Source: Limosilactobacillus reuteri | Lineage (GTDB): Bacteria > Bacillota > Bacilli > Lactobacillales > Lactobacillaceae | Assembly (NCBI RefSeq): GCF_034259105.1 | Contig: NZ_CP139478.1 | Coordinates: 1,725,001-1,789,000 of the forward strand | Reading direction: 5' to 3' | DNA length: 64,000 nucleotides | In this document: piece after piece, positions 1 through 9,059 of the stretch | Layout: each line of letters starts with the position of its first letter | Numbering within the stretch: the stretch's first letter is position 1 | Program-made: the position numbers and the translations under genes | Notes under the pieces: model-generated | What the model was told of the DNA's origin: nothing | Database searches by the model: none | Seen by the model: the letters and a program-made list of their open reading frames with translations, nothing else

Positions 1-310
1 TTTCGGCCCGACAGATTACATCTGGTGCCCCGAGTTCTTTGGCAATTAGCGTAGCCATGATACTTGCTTCAACATTTTTTCCAATTGAAATATAAACATG
101 GTCAAAACTACCGATATCAAGGTCACGCAGGGCATCCTCATCTTGCGCGTCCGCAATTACCGCCCGCATAACTGACCCTGCAAATTCATTTACAACTTCT
201 TCACTAGAATCAATCGCCAATACTTCTTGCCCAGCTTGAACTAGAGCTTCGCATATTGAGGCTCCAAATTGTCCAATTCCAATAACAGCATAACTTTCTT
301 TTTTAGCCAA
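1..310 (-). CDS. ktrA: KtrA-type potassium uptake regulator, partial (C-terminus off the window)
   Basis: This is the cytoplasmic RCK gating subunit that binds nucleotide and controls the KtrB potassium channel. The visible N-terminal 103 codons carry a Rossmann nucleotide-binding start, VIGIGQFGASICEAL, followed by an acidic strand end (LAID), as in TrkA-N domains. I place the start at a TTG at 310, because an AGGAGAG ribosome site lies eight bases upstream and the reading frame opens there. The start lies inside the last codons of ktrB, an 8-base overlap that implies translational coupling. The gene continues beyond position 1, so the C-terminal TrkA-C domain cannot be seen. Confidence 0.85.
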   Translation of the reverse strand, partial: MAKKESYAVIGIGQFGASICEALVQAGQEVLAIDSSEEVVNEFAGSVMRAVIADAQDEDALRDLDIGSFDHVYISIGKNVEASIMATLIAKELGAPDVICRAE

Positions 311-1646
311 TTAACACACTCTCCTCTGGATAACGATAATTCTTCGCTGCTGTACTTGCATTTAGGATTGAGAACATTACAGTATAAATTCCTACCCGGC
401 CCACAAACATTAAAAACATTATAATAAATTGACCTAATAAATTAAGGTGGGTTGTAATTCCCAACGATATTCCAGTTGTCCCAAAGGCTGCCACTGCCTC
501 AAAAGTAACATACGCCAACGAATCATGTTTTGGCAAATCCTGTGTTTCAACAAGCACCAAAATTGATACAAGCAAAATAAATAAAGCAACAAACAGTAAT
601 GTCAAAGCACGATAAATATTTTCTTGGGTAAACCGGCGATGAGCAAATGTCGTGTCTCGCTGTCCACGCAAAGTTGCAAAACTCTGAATCGTTAATAGAC
701 CGATTGTTGTGGTTTTAACCCCACCAGCAGTTGACCCCGGCGTTCCTCCGATAAACATCAAAATAACCGTAAACGCGAGGCCGGCAGCACTTAAATCAGT
801 ATAAGGAAAAGTAATTAAACCGGCAGTTCGTGGCGTGATTGCCATAAAAATAGTATTGAGAATACGGTTGGAAAAACTTAATTTATCACTTAATTGTGCT
901 AAGTTTTTCTCGGTAATAAAGTAAACAACCACAGAAACAACGAATAAAACTGCTCCAGTACGTAACGCTAACTGAGTATGCAAGGATAGCCGGTGATATT
1001 TAGGATAATTGAGGATATCTTTCCATACTAAAAATCCTAATGATCCGGCAACAATCAAAACAGCAAGCACACATAGCATATAAGGGTCATTAGCATAATT
1101 TGCCATACTATTATCAAACAAGTCAAAGCCGGCATTACAAAAGGCTGAGATTGAATGAAAAATACTAAACCATATTCCCTTACCGAGTCCGTAACGCGGA
1201 TAAAAGTCAAAAAATAAAAATATTCCACCCGCTAATTGGATAAGTAATGAAAGCCGAATAATAAGGTAAACCACGTTCAATTGGGATAAGTGGTCAAGAT
1301 TAAGGGATTCTTGAGTTAATAATCGTGTTGACATTCGCATTCGTTGCCGGACCAGTAACGACATCATGACTGCAAACGTCATAAAACCTAAGCCTCCCAC
1401 TTCCATCAATATTGCAATCACAATCTGGCCAAATAATGTCCAGTGATGGGCTGTACTAACAAGAGTTAATCCAGTTACGCAGGTTGCACTCGTTGAAGTG
1501 AAGAAAGCAGTCATAAAATTTGTCGTTTCTCCTGGTCGTGTTGCAAACGGCAAGGAGAGTAAAATCGTTCCCATAAAAATAACAATTAAGAACCCAAATG
1601 TAAGAATTTTGGGAAATGTATATTTATGTCTATTTATTTCAATCAC
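303..1646 (-). CDS. ktrB: KtrB-type potassium channel subunit (TrkH family)
   Basis: This is the membrane subunit of a Ktr potassium uptake system. The 447-residue length is normal for KtrB. The four pore-loop signatures of the TrkH/KtrB/HKT fold are readable in order: TSATCVTGLT, SAFCNAGFD, GGTPGSTAGGVKTTT and AFGTTGISLG, each with a central glycine and separated by membrane helices. It is the first gene of a two-gene leftward operon and its stop overlaps the ktrA start. A good ribosome site (AAGGAGGG) precedes the ATG. No lesion was seen. Substrate is inferred from family. Confidence 0.93.
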   Translation of the reverse strand: MIEINRHKYTFPKILTFGFLIVIFMGTILLSLPFATRPGETTNFMTAFFTSTSATCVTGLTLVSTAHHWTLFGQIVIAILMEVGGLGFMTFAVMMSLLVRQRMRMSTRLLTQESLNLDHLSQLNVVYLIIRLSLLIQLAGGIFLFFDFYPRYGLGKGIWFSIFHSISAFCNAGFDLFDNSMANYANDPYMLCVLAVLIVAGSLGFLVWKDILNYPKYHRLSLHTQLALRTGAVLFVVSVVVYFITEKNLAQLSDKLSFSNRILNTIFMAITPRTAGLITFPYTDLSAAGLAFTVILMFIGGTPGSTAGGVKTTTIGLLTIQSFATLRGQRDTTFAHRRFTQENIYRALTLLFVALFILLVSILVLVETQDLPKHDSLAYVTFEAVAAFGTTGISLGITTHLNLLGQFIIMFLMFVGRVGIYTVMFSILNASTAAKNYRYPEESVLIG

Positions 1647-1737
1647 TTTTATCCCTCCTTGTATTAATATTACTCAACTAATTATAAGCGTTTTTGTTAA
1701 ATTCTAAACCATTATTTTATTTCCCGAGAAATCATCT

Positions 1738-1759
1738 AAGGAAAGCGCTACAATATAAT
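1738..1759 (+). promoter_or_regulatory. Putative -10 box with overlapping cre-like site upstream of the oleate hydratase gene
   Basis: TATAAT at 1754-1759 lies about 40 bases before the start codon. Just upstream is GGAAAGCGCTACAA, close to the catabolite-responsive element consensus with a central CG. No good -35 box was seen. CcpA control is a guess from this one match. Confidence 0.35.
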
Positions 1760-1800
1760 TGTAGATTACCCGATTGCTTTTCCTGAAAGGAGACCTTTTT

Positions 1801-3573
1801 ATGTACTATTCAAACGGAAATTATGAAGCATTTGCTCGTCCCCGTAAGCCGGCGGGAGTGGATAAAAAACATGCTTACATTGTTGGTGCTGGTTTAGCAG
1901 GCCTTTCTGCGGCTGTCTTCTTAATTCGTGACGCTCAAATGCCAGGCGAAAGCATCCATATTTTTGAAGAATTACCAATCGCTGGTGGTTCGCTAGATGG
2001 TCAAGATCGCCCTGATGTTGGATTTGTCACTCGTGGCGGACGAGAAATGGAAAACCACTTTGAATGTATGTGGGATATGTATCGTTCAATTCCATCTCTG
2101 GAAATCCCTGGTGCATCTTATCTTGATGAATATTATTGGTTAGATAAGGATGATCCAAATAGTTCAAATTGTCGCTTAACTTATAAACGGGGCAATGAGG
2201 TTCCTACTGACGGCAAGTATCTTCTTGGAAAGTCAACTAAGGAATTAATGAAACTAATCCTTACACCTGAAGACCAGCTCGGCGATTTAACGATCAGTGA
2301 TTACTTCTCTGAGGACTTCTTCAAGAGCAACTTTTGGATTTATTGGTCAACCATGTTTGCTTTTGAGAAGTGGCACTCTTTAGCAGAAATGCGACGGTAC
2401 GCAATGCGATTTATCCACCATATTGACGGTTTGCCTGATTTTACTGCTCTTAAATTCAATAAGTACAACCAGTACGAATCAATGACCAAACCATTGCTTG
2501 CATACCTTAAAGATCATGGTGTTAAGTTTGAATATGATACCCAAGTCCAAAACGTCTTAGTTGATACTAAGAATGGTGAAAAGCACGCTAAAAAGATTGT
2601 TCTTAAGCAAGGCGGCGAAGATAAAACCATCAACTTAACTGACGATGATCTGGTATTTGTTACGAATGGCTCAATCACGGAAAGTTCAAATTATGGAAGT
2701 CATCATCAGGTAGCACAACCAACTCGTGCCCTTGGCGGTAGCTGGAAATTATGGGAAAACATCGCTAAACAATCACCAGCATTTGGTCATCCGGACGTCT
2801 TTTGTAAAAACATTCCTAACCGCAGCTGGTTTATTTCCGCGACTGCGACCGTTAAGAATCCACAAATTGAACCGTACATTGAACGACTAACAAAGCGTGA
2901 CCTTCATGATGGAAAGGTAAATACTGGTGGAATTATTACTGTCACTGATTCTAATTAGATGATGAGTTGGACTATCCACCGGCAACCTCATTTTAAGAGC
3001 CAAAAACCAAATGAAACCATTGTGTGGATCTATGGTCTCTATTCTGACACAGAAGGTAATTATATCAAGAAACGAATTGTTGACTGTACTGGGGAAGAAA
3101 TTACTAAAGAATGGCTCTACCATCTCGGTGTTCCAGAAGCTTTAATTGACGATTTAGCAAAAGAAGAGTCGGTTAATACCGTCCCTGTTTATATGCCATT
3201 TGTTACTAGCTACTTTATGCCGCGGGTAAAAGGTGATCGTCCTGATGTTGTTCCTGAGGGGTCAGCTAACCTCGCCTTCATTGGTAACTTTGCCGAATCG
3301 CCAACTCGGGATACCGTCTTTACAACTGAATATTCAGTCCGGACGGCGATGGAAGCTGTTTATAGTCTCCTCAACGTTGATCGCGGGGTACCAGAAGTCT
3401 TTAATTCAATCTATGACATCCGTGAATTAATGCGCGCTATGTACTACATGAATGATAAAAAGCCGTTTGAAGAAATGGACTTGCCAATTCCAAAGGTTAT
3501 CGAAAAACCATTACTTAAGAAAGTTAAAAAGAATTGGATTGGCGAATTAATGGAAGAACAACATTTACTTTAA
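1801..3573 (+). pseudogene. ohyA: Oleate hydratase (myosin-cross-reactive antigen family), interrupted by an in-frame amber codon
   Basis: Oleate hydratase is an FAD enzyme that adds water to unsaturated fatty acids, giving 10-hydroxystearate, and protects lactobacilli against them. The start is the ATG at 1801, behind GAAAGGAGA. The FAD-binding motif GAGLAGLSAA is at about residues 29-38. The frame runs well until TAG at 2956-2958, then continues without a shift to 3573, for about 590 codons in all, which is the family's usual length. Around the stop, the family reads TVTDSN-Trp-(hydrophobic)-MSW; here Trp is replaced by the stop, so TGG to TAG is the simplest explanation. Without suppression the product would be about 385 residues and lack the C-terminal part. 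The second fragment has no ribosome site of its own. Confidence 0.93.
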
Positions 3574-3581
3574 AAAACTGA

Positions 3582-3622
3582 GGGAGTGAGACATCAGATA
3601 TCTCTACTTTTGTCCCACTCCC
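3582..3622 (+). terminator. GGGAGTG-stem hairpin after ohyA
   Basis: GGGAGTGAGACA and TGTCCCACTCCC form a near-perfect stem. It follows the ohyA stop directly. The T-run after the stem is poor, so it may be a transcript-end hairpin or a dispersed palindrome rather than a classic intrinsic terminator. Confidence 0.55.
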
Positions 3623-3651
3623 TTCAATTAGTATAAAGGAGTGTCTTTTTT

Positions 3652-4413
3652 ATGACCAATGAAACGATTAAGCACCAATTAAACCATCGTACAATTCGGG
3701 CATTTAAGCCAACAAACCTTTCAGCAGAACAATTGAATACTCTTTACTCTGTTGCTAGTCAGACGCCAACTAGTATGTTTATGCAGCAGATGTCAATTAT
3801 GCACATTACTGATCCTGATAAACGTGCCGCAATCAGAGAAATCAGTAAGCAACCATATGTCGGCGCAAATGGTGACCTGTTCATTTTGTTAGTTGACCTT
3901 TATCGTAACCAACAAATACGGCAGCAAAAGGGCAAGGATGATGGCCGTTTACATACCGCTGATATTTTCTTTCAAGGCCTTGATGATGCAATCATGGCTG
4001 CCCAAAACATAATTGTTGCTGCCGAGAGTATGGGCCTCGGCGTAGTTCCCCTCGGTTCAATAAAAAATGATCCGCAAAAAATTATCGAAGTTCTTAGTCT
4101 TCCTAAAATGACCTTCCCAGTTTTAGGCTTACAAATCGGCGTACCTAACCAAGAACCTCAACTAAAGCCCCGCCTGCCATTAAAATTCATCGCATTTGAT
4201 AATGACTATCCAAAAGAGATCAAGCTCAGTGATTTAAGCGATTATGATCAAGAAGTTACTACCTACTATGACCTTCGTGATGCTAACCGACGAATTGATT
4301 CCTTCACCAACCAGATTGCGGGGGCTAAACTCGATCGACACCATACTAAGCGCGATGAAATTATGAAGGTGTTACATCAACAAGGCCTTTGTACTGATGA
4401 AGGAATTGATTAG
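3652..4413 (+). CDS. NADPH-dependent FMN nitroreductase family oxidoreductase (NfrA/NfsA-like)
   Basis: Flavin reductases of this family transfer hydride from NAD(P)H to nitroaromatics, flavins or quinones as cytoplasmic dimers. The 253-residue product begins with the family's HRTIRAF motif, followed by an S-Q-T-P-T-S stretch that normally contacts FMN phosphate. The central AAESMGLGVVPLGSI segment and the C-terminal GLQIG-(V)-P motif are characteristic of NfrA/NfsA proteins. A strong ribosome site (AAAGGAGTG) precedes the ATG. Its stop overlaps the stop of the convergent GH8 gene by a few bases, so neither has room for a separate terminator. The physiological substrate is unknown. Confidence 0.88.
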   Translation: MTNETIKHQLNHRTIRAFKPTNLSAEQLNTLYSVASQTPTSMFMQQMSIMHITDPDKRAAIREISKQPYVGANGDLFILLVDLYRNQQIRQQKGKDDGRLHTADIFFQGLDDAIMAAQNIIVAAESMGLGVVPLGSIKNDPQKIIEVLSLPKMTFPVLGLQIGVPNQEPQLKPRLPLKFIAFDNDYPKEIKLSDLSDYDQEVTTYYDLRDANRRIDSFTNQIAGAKLDRHHTKRDEIMKVLHQQGLCTDEGID

Positions 4414-5549
4414 TTCATCCCCTCGAGAGCAGCTAATGTCGTTAAGGTGGCATCATAATAATTCTTCTCTGTTAAGGGTTTACTGAAGATATGTTTTTGG
4501 CTAGCGAACAAGTTATCATATCCTTCATTACGATTGCAGCTAACCGCATAAAAAATCGGCGCACTAAAACTATTTGATTGATATTTAACTAACTGGTGAC
4601 CGGTTAATGAATAGCCGGCCGTAATATAATACTGTTTACTAAAGAACCTCATCATTTTATTTAAGACTTTCTGGGCGCGCGGATCATTATTTTTCGCCAA
4701 CATCATTGGAACCCGACAAGCATTAGCACTGTAGTTTCCATCATATTTTCCAGCAATCGTGTTAGGGCCAACCGGCTTGGTATTCCTTGGTCGCGCCCAG
4801 GCAAAGTCAGGTACTAGTCCCGTCTGGTGCTGTTTACTTAATGCAATTAGGCGATCAAGCATATTATTTTTGATCGTCTGCCATCTTGAATCGTTAGTAC
4901 ATTCATATAAATGATCAAAAACTGTCGGCATTACATCCGAAGTTCGCAATAAATAATAGAACTTAGAATTTTTCGTAACCCAATCACCCACTGTTAACAT
5001 GTGCGTGGTTGGGTTATATTCATATTTCAAGATATCGCTAGCAATCTTTTGCTCTAACTTATGATAATAAGGTGCTTTTTGGGGCCAAACTTTTGCTGCC
5101 CGGTGAAGAGCCGCAGCGATGTAAAGATCTCCATCAGTCGCACTGTTATGATCATCAACCCATTGTCCCTTTTTATTATAAGATTGACGCCAAGCCATTA
5201 AGTAAGTCAGTTGGTCATGGTGTATGCCAACATAATCGCGATGTACAAGGTAATAATTAAGTGACTTATCAAAATCATTTTCACTTGCCCAGCCCTTTTC
5301 AGCAGCACGAGATACTACTTGCAGTCCGTACCCTTGTCCTTCCGATAATGCAACAGGATGTTTTTGATCGTTGCTGGTATTAACAAAAGTTTGCTTACTA
5401 TTTTTGTGGACCAAATATGCTACCTGCCATCGGCGATAATCTTCGTACTGAATATGTTCAGGATTCTTTATTCTTACAAACGCGAGCGTCGCAATATAAA
5501 TAACTGCAACAACAAGCGTGAGAAGCCAAATATATACTGGACGTTTCAT
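4410..5549 (-). CDS. Glycoside hydrolase family 8 enzyme of an exopolysaccharide operon
   Basis: GH8 enzymes cleave beta-1,4 glucan-like chains, and members linked to synthase genes trim nascent exopolysaccharide. The product has 379 residues. An N-terminal membrane segment (about residues 5-26) suggests a surface-anchored or secreted enzyme. The motif LSEGQGYG contains the expected general-acid Glu, and WDxxxxA-like repeats of the (alpha/alpha)6 barrel follow (DGDLYIAAALHRAA, then RVPMMLA). It is the last gene of a leftward operon, 14 bases after a processive GT2 gene. Gene content resembles Bacillus ydaJ and Listeria pssZ, which are GH8 genes beside GT2 genes. Polymer identity cannot be read from sequence. 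Confidence 0.85.
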   Translation of the reverse strand: MKRPVYIWLLTLVVAVIYIATLAFVRIKNPEHIQYEDYRRWQVAYLVHKNSKQTFVNTSNDQKHPVALSEGQGYGLQVVSRAAEKGWASENDFDKSLNYYLVHRDYVGIHHDQLTYLMAWRQSYNKKGQWVDDHNSATDGDLYIAAALHRAAKVWPQKAPYYHKLEQKIASDILKYEYNPTTHMLTVGDWVTKNSKFYYLLRTSDVMPTVFDHLYECTNDSRWQTIKNNMLDRLIALSKQHQTGLVPDFAWARPRNTKPVGPNTIAGKYDGNYSANACRVPMMLAKNNDPRAQKVLNKMMRFFSKQYYITAGYSLTGHQLVKYQSNSFSAPIFYAVSCNRNEGYDNLFASQKHIFSKPLTEKNYYDATLTTLAALEGMN

Positions 5550-5563
5550 AACTATTCCCCTTA

Positions 5564-6871
5564 TTAGTCCGCAAACCGCTTAGTCTTTACCCATTTTGTT
5601 CCGTCACGTCGCAATAGCTGATCAAGTGCAACTGAGATTACCGCATGAATCGAAACAACTATAAATAATTGCGAATAGGTAAAGTATGAAGCAAACGCTA
5701 GCCAGATTTGCTCATTCGTCGCTTGCCCAAATTGCGTAGCTGCTGCTGTTGTAATTTGCAAAATATACAAGATTATCATTAATAACCAATTAAAAAGCAA
5801 AAATTGGGCGATTAGGATGTTGCTTTCCCCGAATGTAAAGGGGATCATTATCCGTGGATTAAAAAAATGAGCAATCCGAAAGCTTACGTTCGCTAAAAAG
5901 ATTGCATCAGAAAGAACAATTGCCGCATTAAACCAGAAAAAAGTACAGGAATAATAAAAAGTTTCTAACTTTACTCGCCAATTGCTCTTCCTAAAAAGAT
6001 ACTTGAAATTTTTAAGGACAACTTGGTAGTTTCCCTTTGCCCACCGTAAACGCTGATAATAATAATCATGCAGACGCTCTGGTTCCTGTTGAAAAGCTTC
6101 TGAATTATAAGCTAACGCGATTAGTTTGCCACTTTGCATAATTTTAAATGAAATATCAGTATCTTCTGTTAAGGCTCCATTTGCCCAACCCCCGATTGAA
6201 CGGATATATTTACTTTGAATGATAAAGTTGGTCCCGGGAATTCGACCAATCTTAAATAGATGCCAAATTGCACAGTGCTGAATCCGTTGGGTAACAACAA
6301 TTTCTTGATTGATGCACTTTGTCAAAAAGTTTTGTTCGGCATTTTGTGTCTTATTCCTCCCAAATGCTGCAACGTACCGTGTTGGGTTTTCGAGGATTTC
6401 TCGTACTAAGAAGTACAGGGCGTTTTTTTCCGGCATTGCATCGGCATCGTAAACACCAATATATTCACCGTGAGCCAATTTAAGGGCATCGTTTAAGACA
6501 CCGGCCTTCCCTCCGCTGCCATGACGTTCTATTACCTTTGCTTTTCTTTTCTCATATTTTGGAAGCTGTAACACTGTTCGGGCCCGTTGAGCAGTTTGAT
6601 CATTGCAATTATCCGCAAAGATTAATAGTTCGACCTTATCTGCTGGATAGTTTAATTCAAGGATCGCTTGGGTCATCTGAGCAATAACTACTTCTTCGTT
6701 ATGAGCTGGAACGACAATCGTAATTACTGGATATCGTTTCAATTGGACAATATCCACGATTTTTCTACTATGTTCAAGCCAAAAGTGAACTGCCCCACCT
6801 AATGTAATAGATGACATTAATAGCGAACTCCAAATTGAGATCAGGGTCACAATCATTACAAACTCGATCAT
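5564..6871 (-). CDS. Processive family-2 glycosyltransferase (exopolysaccharide synthase)
   Basis: This is a membrane enzyme that polymerises and probably extrudes a polysaccharide from a sugar nucleotide. The 435-residue product shows an N-terminal helix, then PVITIVVPAHNEE, DADAMPEKN, the TEDTDIS acceptor motif and QRLRWAKG, which is the Q-x-x-R-W signature of processive GT2 enzymes (cellulose, hyaluronan and poly-GlcNAc synthases). Several C-terminal helices follow. There is no PilZ domain. Its ATG overlaps the TGA of the 48-residue gene upstream (ATGA), and the GH8 gene follows. Donor sugar is not predictable with confidence. Confidence 0.88.
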   Translation of the reverse strand: MIEFVMIVTLISIWSSLLMSSITLGGAVHFWLEHSRKIVDIVQLKRYPVITIVVPAHNEEVVIAQMTQAILELNYPADKVELLIFADNCNDQTAQRARTVLQLPKYEKRKAKVIERHGSGGKAGVLNDALKLAHGEYIGVYDADAMPEKNALYFLVREILENPTRYVAAFGRNKTQNAEQNFLTKCINQEIVVTQRIQHCAIWHLFKIGRIPGTNFIIQSKYIRSIGGWANGALTEDTDISFKIMQSGKLIALAYNSEAFQQEPERLHDYYYQRLRWAKGNYQVVLKNFKYLFRKSNWRVKLETFYYSCTFFWFNAAIVLSDAIFLANVSFRIAHFFNPRIMIPFTFGESNILIAQFLLFNWLLMIILYILQITTAAATQFGQATNEQIWLAFASYFTYSQLFIVVSIHAVISVALDQLLRRDGTKWVKTKRFAD

Positions 6872-7014
6872 TGCTTTTTCCTTTCCCTTTTTACATTTAG
6901 TGTTGTCTGTTCAACGCGAAAATAAATCACCCATTGAAGAACAGCAAATATTAATGCCTGAACAAAAAAGATCAGGGTAATCACAAGCGCCAACCAAAAG
7001 AAAATCCTTACCAT
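6868..7014 (-). CDS. 48-residue membrane peptide between the GGDEF-remnant gene and the GT2 synthase
   Basis: A short reading frame of 48 codons starts at ATG 7014, overlapping the TAA of the upstream gene by one base (TAATG), and ends in TGA overlapping the GT2 start (ATGA). It has one or two hydrophobic segments (about residues 4-32, starting MVRIFFWLALVITLI) and a basic tail ending KRERKKQ. The perfect coupling on both sides argues that it is translated. By position it could be a small accessory subunit of the synthase complex. I recognise no family. Confidence 0.7.
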   Translation of the reverse strand: MVRIFFWLALVITLIFFVQALIFAVLQWVIYFRVEQTTLNVKRERKKQ

Positions 7015-7877
7015 TATCTCTGAACCCCTCTTAAATATTCAACGACAAGGTCTGTTTCCATATCTCTTTCAATATGACGCATTACACTTTCCAGGTTCTT
7101 AAATGAAGTCGCATTGATATCATCAACTTTCAAATGTCCCCATTTAAATTGGGGTCTTGAATTATTAATTTGTAATTCATCAAGTCCCGAACGCGTGCTT
7201 TGGTTTTGATAAGCAAATGTAATATCTGGTAAATGATATGACAAAATTAAAAAAGTGCCACTTTCTAAATAGTACAAGGCCTCCGATGGTAATCGTCGGC
7301 GCTTTAAGACTTTCGCAATTTGCTGAAGAGCAGAATTATAATCATTATGATGAAATCGCCGTATTTGTTGATTATGAACCCAGTGAATCGCTGTAATATC
7401 AATCCATAAATCAGTAATTTGTTCTTTAATAATGAATTAAAGTTCTTTTTCATAGATCCTATTAGTATTATAGGCCGTCTGAAGTTTTACTATTTGATTA
7501 TAGTGGATCGCATAGCTTTCTATCTCTGCTCGATTTCGGTCAATCCAGCCCCACTCACCAATAATGTACCGACTGAAATACGCTAAACTTGCGGTAATTG
7601 GAAAGGCAAACAGTAGCATTATTTTGATCGAATTATCCATTACCACATAACCTAGCAATAAAATGGCACTACCAACAGTTGTTAGGCCGATCGCTAGCCA
7701 AGTTAAAACAATATTCGGCACCAGACTCCCCATCGCTAAGCCTAAAATGATCATAGTCATCATCGCCGTTATAATAAAATGTGAGTATTGGGATACCCAC
7801 CACATCATTAACACAATTGCAGTCAATATTACACAAAGCGCAATAAACCCCGATTCTACAACATGTCGCCGAATCAT
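7014..7877 (-). pseudogene. Membrane protein with a degenerate GGDEF domain, split by an in-frame TAA
   Basis: Read through one TAA at 7437-7439, this is a single frame of about 287 codons. Residues 1-146 hold about four membrane helices and a linker ending QTAYNTNRIYEKEL, which matches the start of a GGDEF domain (the LTGLxNRR region). The part after the stop continues the domain: LWIDITAIHWVHN corresponds to the metal-site strand, HHNDYNSALQQIAKVLK to the following helix, and YYLESGTFLIL stands where RxGGDEFxxL should be. Catalytic Gly-Gly-Asp/Glu-Glu are lost and no exact RxxD I-site is present. Membrane-bound degenerate GGDEF proteins (YdaK, PssE) are c-di-GMP receptors in related operons. 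The second half has no ATG near its start; ATT at 7433 or TTG at 7277 would be needed for reinitiation. Confidence 0.7.
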
Positions 7878-8127
7878 AAAAATATTCTCCCCTTCTTCTT
7901 ATAAATTAGCAGCTAATGTCTTAGCACTCCTTTTTCAGCATTTCACTAGTTTAAAAGCTTGATAAACAAGGGATTACGCTTTGTTTGCGAAAACAATTAT
8001 CATTTTATAACAGGTAAATTCGCCTGCAAAAAATCACTTTTTTTCATATTTAAATTTATAAGTATTCATATAAGGTATGTTTTATTTTTGTACGTTGATA
8101 AGCAAAACCACAATAATTAAGGCAAAC

Positions 8128-8286
8128 AAAAAAAGCCTGATTTAACTGTGCAGGAAAAATCAGACTTTTAACTTAGTAAACTCATCGATGAAACATAATG
8201 TTGCTGATGTTAATTGGATAAAGGGATGCATTGTTTCAATGAAGAGTCTTTTATCTAACTTAAAAAACAAGTGGATTTCTTGTTTG
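8128..8286 (-). ncRNA. Candidate small RNA with its own promoter and terminator
   Basis: On the minus strand, TTAACA (8321-8316), an 18-base spacer and TATAAT (8297-8292) form a good promoter. About 120 bases later a stem of AAGTCTGATTT and AAATCAGGCTT is followed by seven T residues (about 8170-8128). The transcript would be about 160 nt. Short frames inside lack ribosome sites, so a non-coding RNA is more likely than a peptide gene. An AAACAAG/CTTGTTT hairpin sits near its 5' end. No known RNA family was recognised. Confidence 0.5.
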
Positions 8287-8291
8287 TAAGT

Positions 8292-8321
8292 ATTATAGCA
8301 CACCTGTTGTGAAAATGTTAA
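8292..8321 (-). promoter_or_regulatory. Sigma-A-type promoter for the candidate small RNA
   Basis: The -35 box TTAACA at 8321-8316 and the -10 box TATAAT at 8297-8292 are separated by 18 bases. Expected start is near 8286. Confidence 0.5.
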
Positions 8322-9007
8322 CTAAGATTTAGGATGATTAAATATTTTTCGCAACAATTTCTTATTTATCTACTATTTATCTTATTTTCCAGCAGTGATT
8401 ATCATCACAATATCACATTATTTCTAATTAAATTTAGAAATAATAAATTACCTTGTCTGTCTCTGATTAAAATTCTCCTCGGTATTTTATAGATAATATC
8501 ATTGCTTTTATTTAAAAATTTTCATTATATCTAGTTCATTATATTATAATTTAGAAAAATAAATATTTTTATGTGATTGGTATTAAAAAAGGCTAAGATA
8601 AGGGTGATAAATAAATTTTGATAAATTTGTTTAAAATAAATGAATTTATTATTCCTGATCACACCCCATACGGTCAGCAGCGATGATTTTATAGCTATTT
8701 ATAAACTACTATTTCATTGGATTTTATTTATCAATTTTTATAGAAAGGAGCAGAGTTTTTTTACTTTGTTAGCTAAGTTTAGGGGTATCATTTGAGTTAT
8801 TTAATTTACTTTATAGCTACTTTTCTTCCTTTATCAAATTGATTAAATTGCTTGGATTCATATCACTAATACTTTTAACCTAGTAATTCTCTTTTAGCGT
8901 TTCTCATTATTCTTAGAAGCTTCTTAGAAGCGCTGTTGTTTGATCCAAAAATAGAATATTCATTAATACGCAGTTACAAAGCAATCTCTATATTTAAGCT
9001 TTCTAAT

Positions 9008-9053
9008 CAAAAAGCAACCTCAGCGTCATCCTTTGACCTCGAGATTGCTTTTT
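9008..9053 (-). terminator. Intrinsic terminator of the pst-phoU operon
   Basis: AAAAAGCAATCTCGAGG pairs with a CCTCAGCG-loop-adjacent arm ending GGTTGCTTTTT. The stem lies directly after the phoU stop and is flanked by A- and T-runs, so it could work in both directions. Confidence 0.8.
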
Positions 9054-9059
9054 ATTAGA

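Larger units (their letters stand above)
7878..9007. other. AT-rich gene-free interval
   Basis: About 1.1 kb with no credible coding frame on either strand. It holds the start region of the exopolysaccharide operon (ribosome site AAGGGGAG before 7877) and a candidate small RNA with promoter and terminator at 8128-8321. The rest is very AT-rich. An AAAGGAG motif near 8743 is not followed by an open frame and may be debris of a lost gene. Confidence 0.6.

Noticed and set aside
1498..1707. Plus-strand frame inside ktrB
   Set aside because: It is antisense to a complete, well-conserved gene and has no ribosome site.
3582..3622. Copy of the dispersed repeat
   Set aside because: Only a GGGAGTG palindrome is shared in style; the outer and inner stems of the repeat are absent.
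7014..7277. Independent 87-residue gene starting at TTG 7277
   Set aside because: The frame is open and protein-like upstream to the TAA at 7437 and aligns with a GGDEF domain only when joined to the previous frame.
7878..9007. CRISPR array or replication origin in the AT-rich gap
   Set aside because: No regularly spaced repeats and no DnaA-box cluster was seen.
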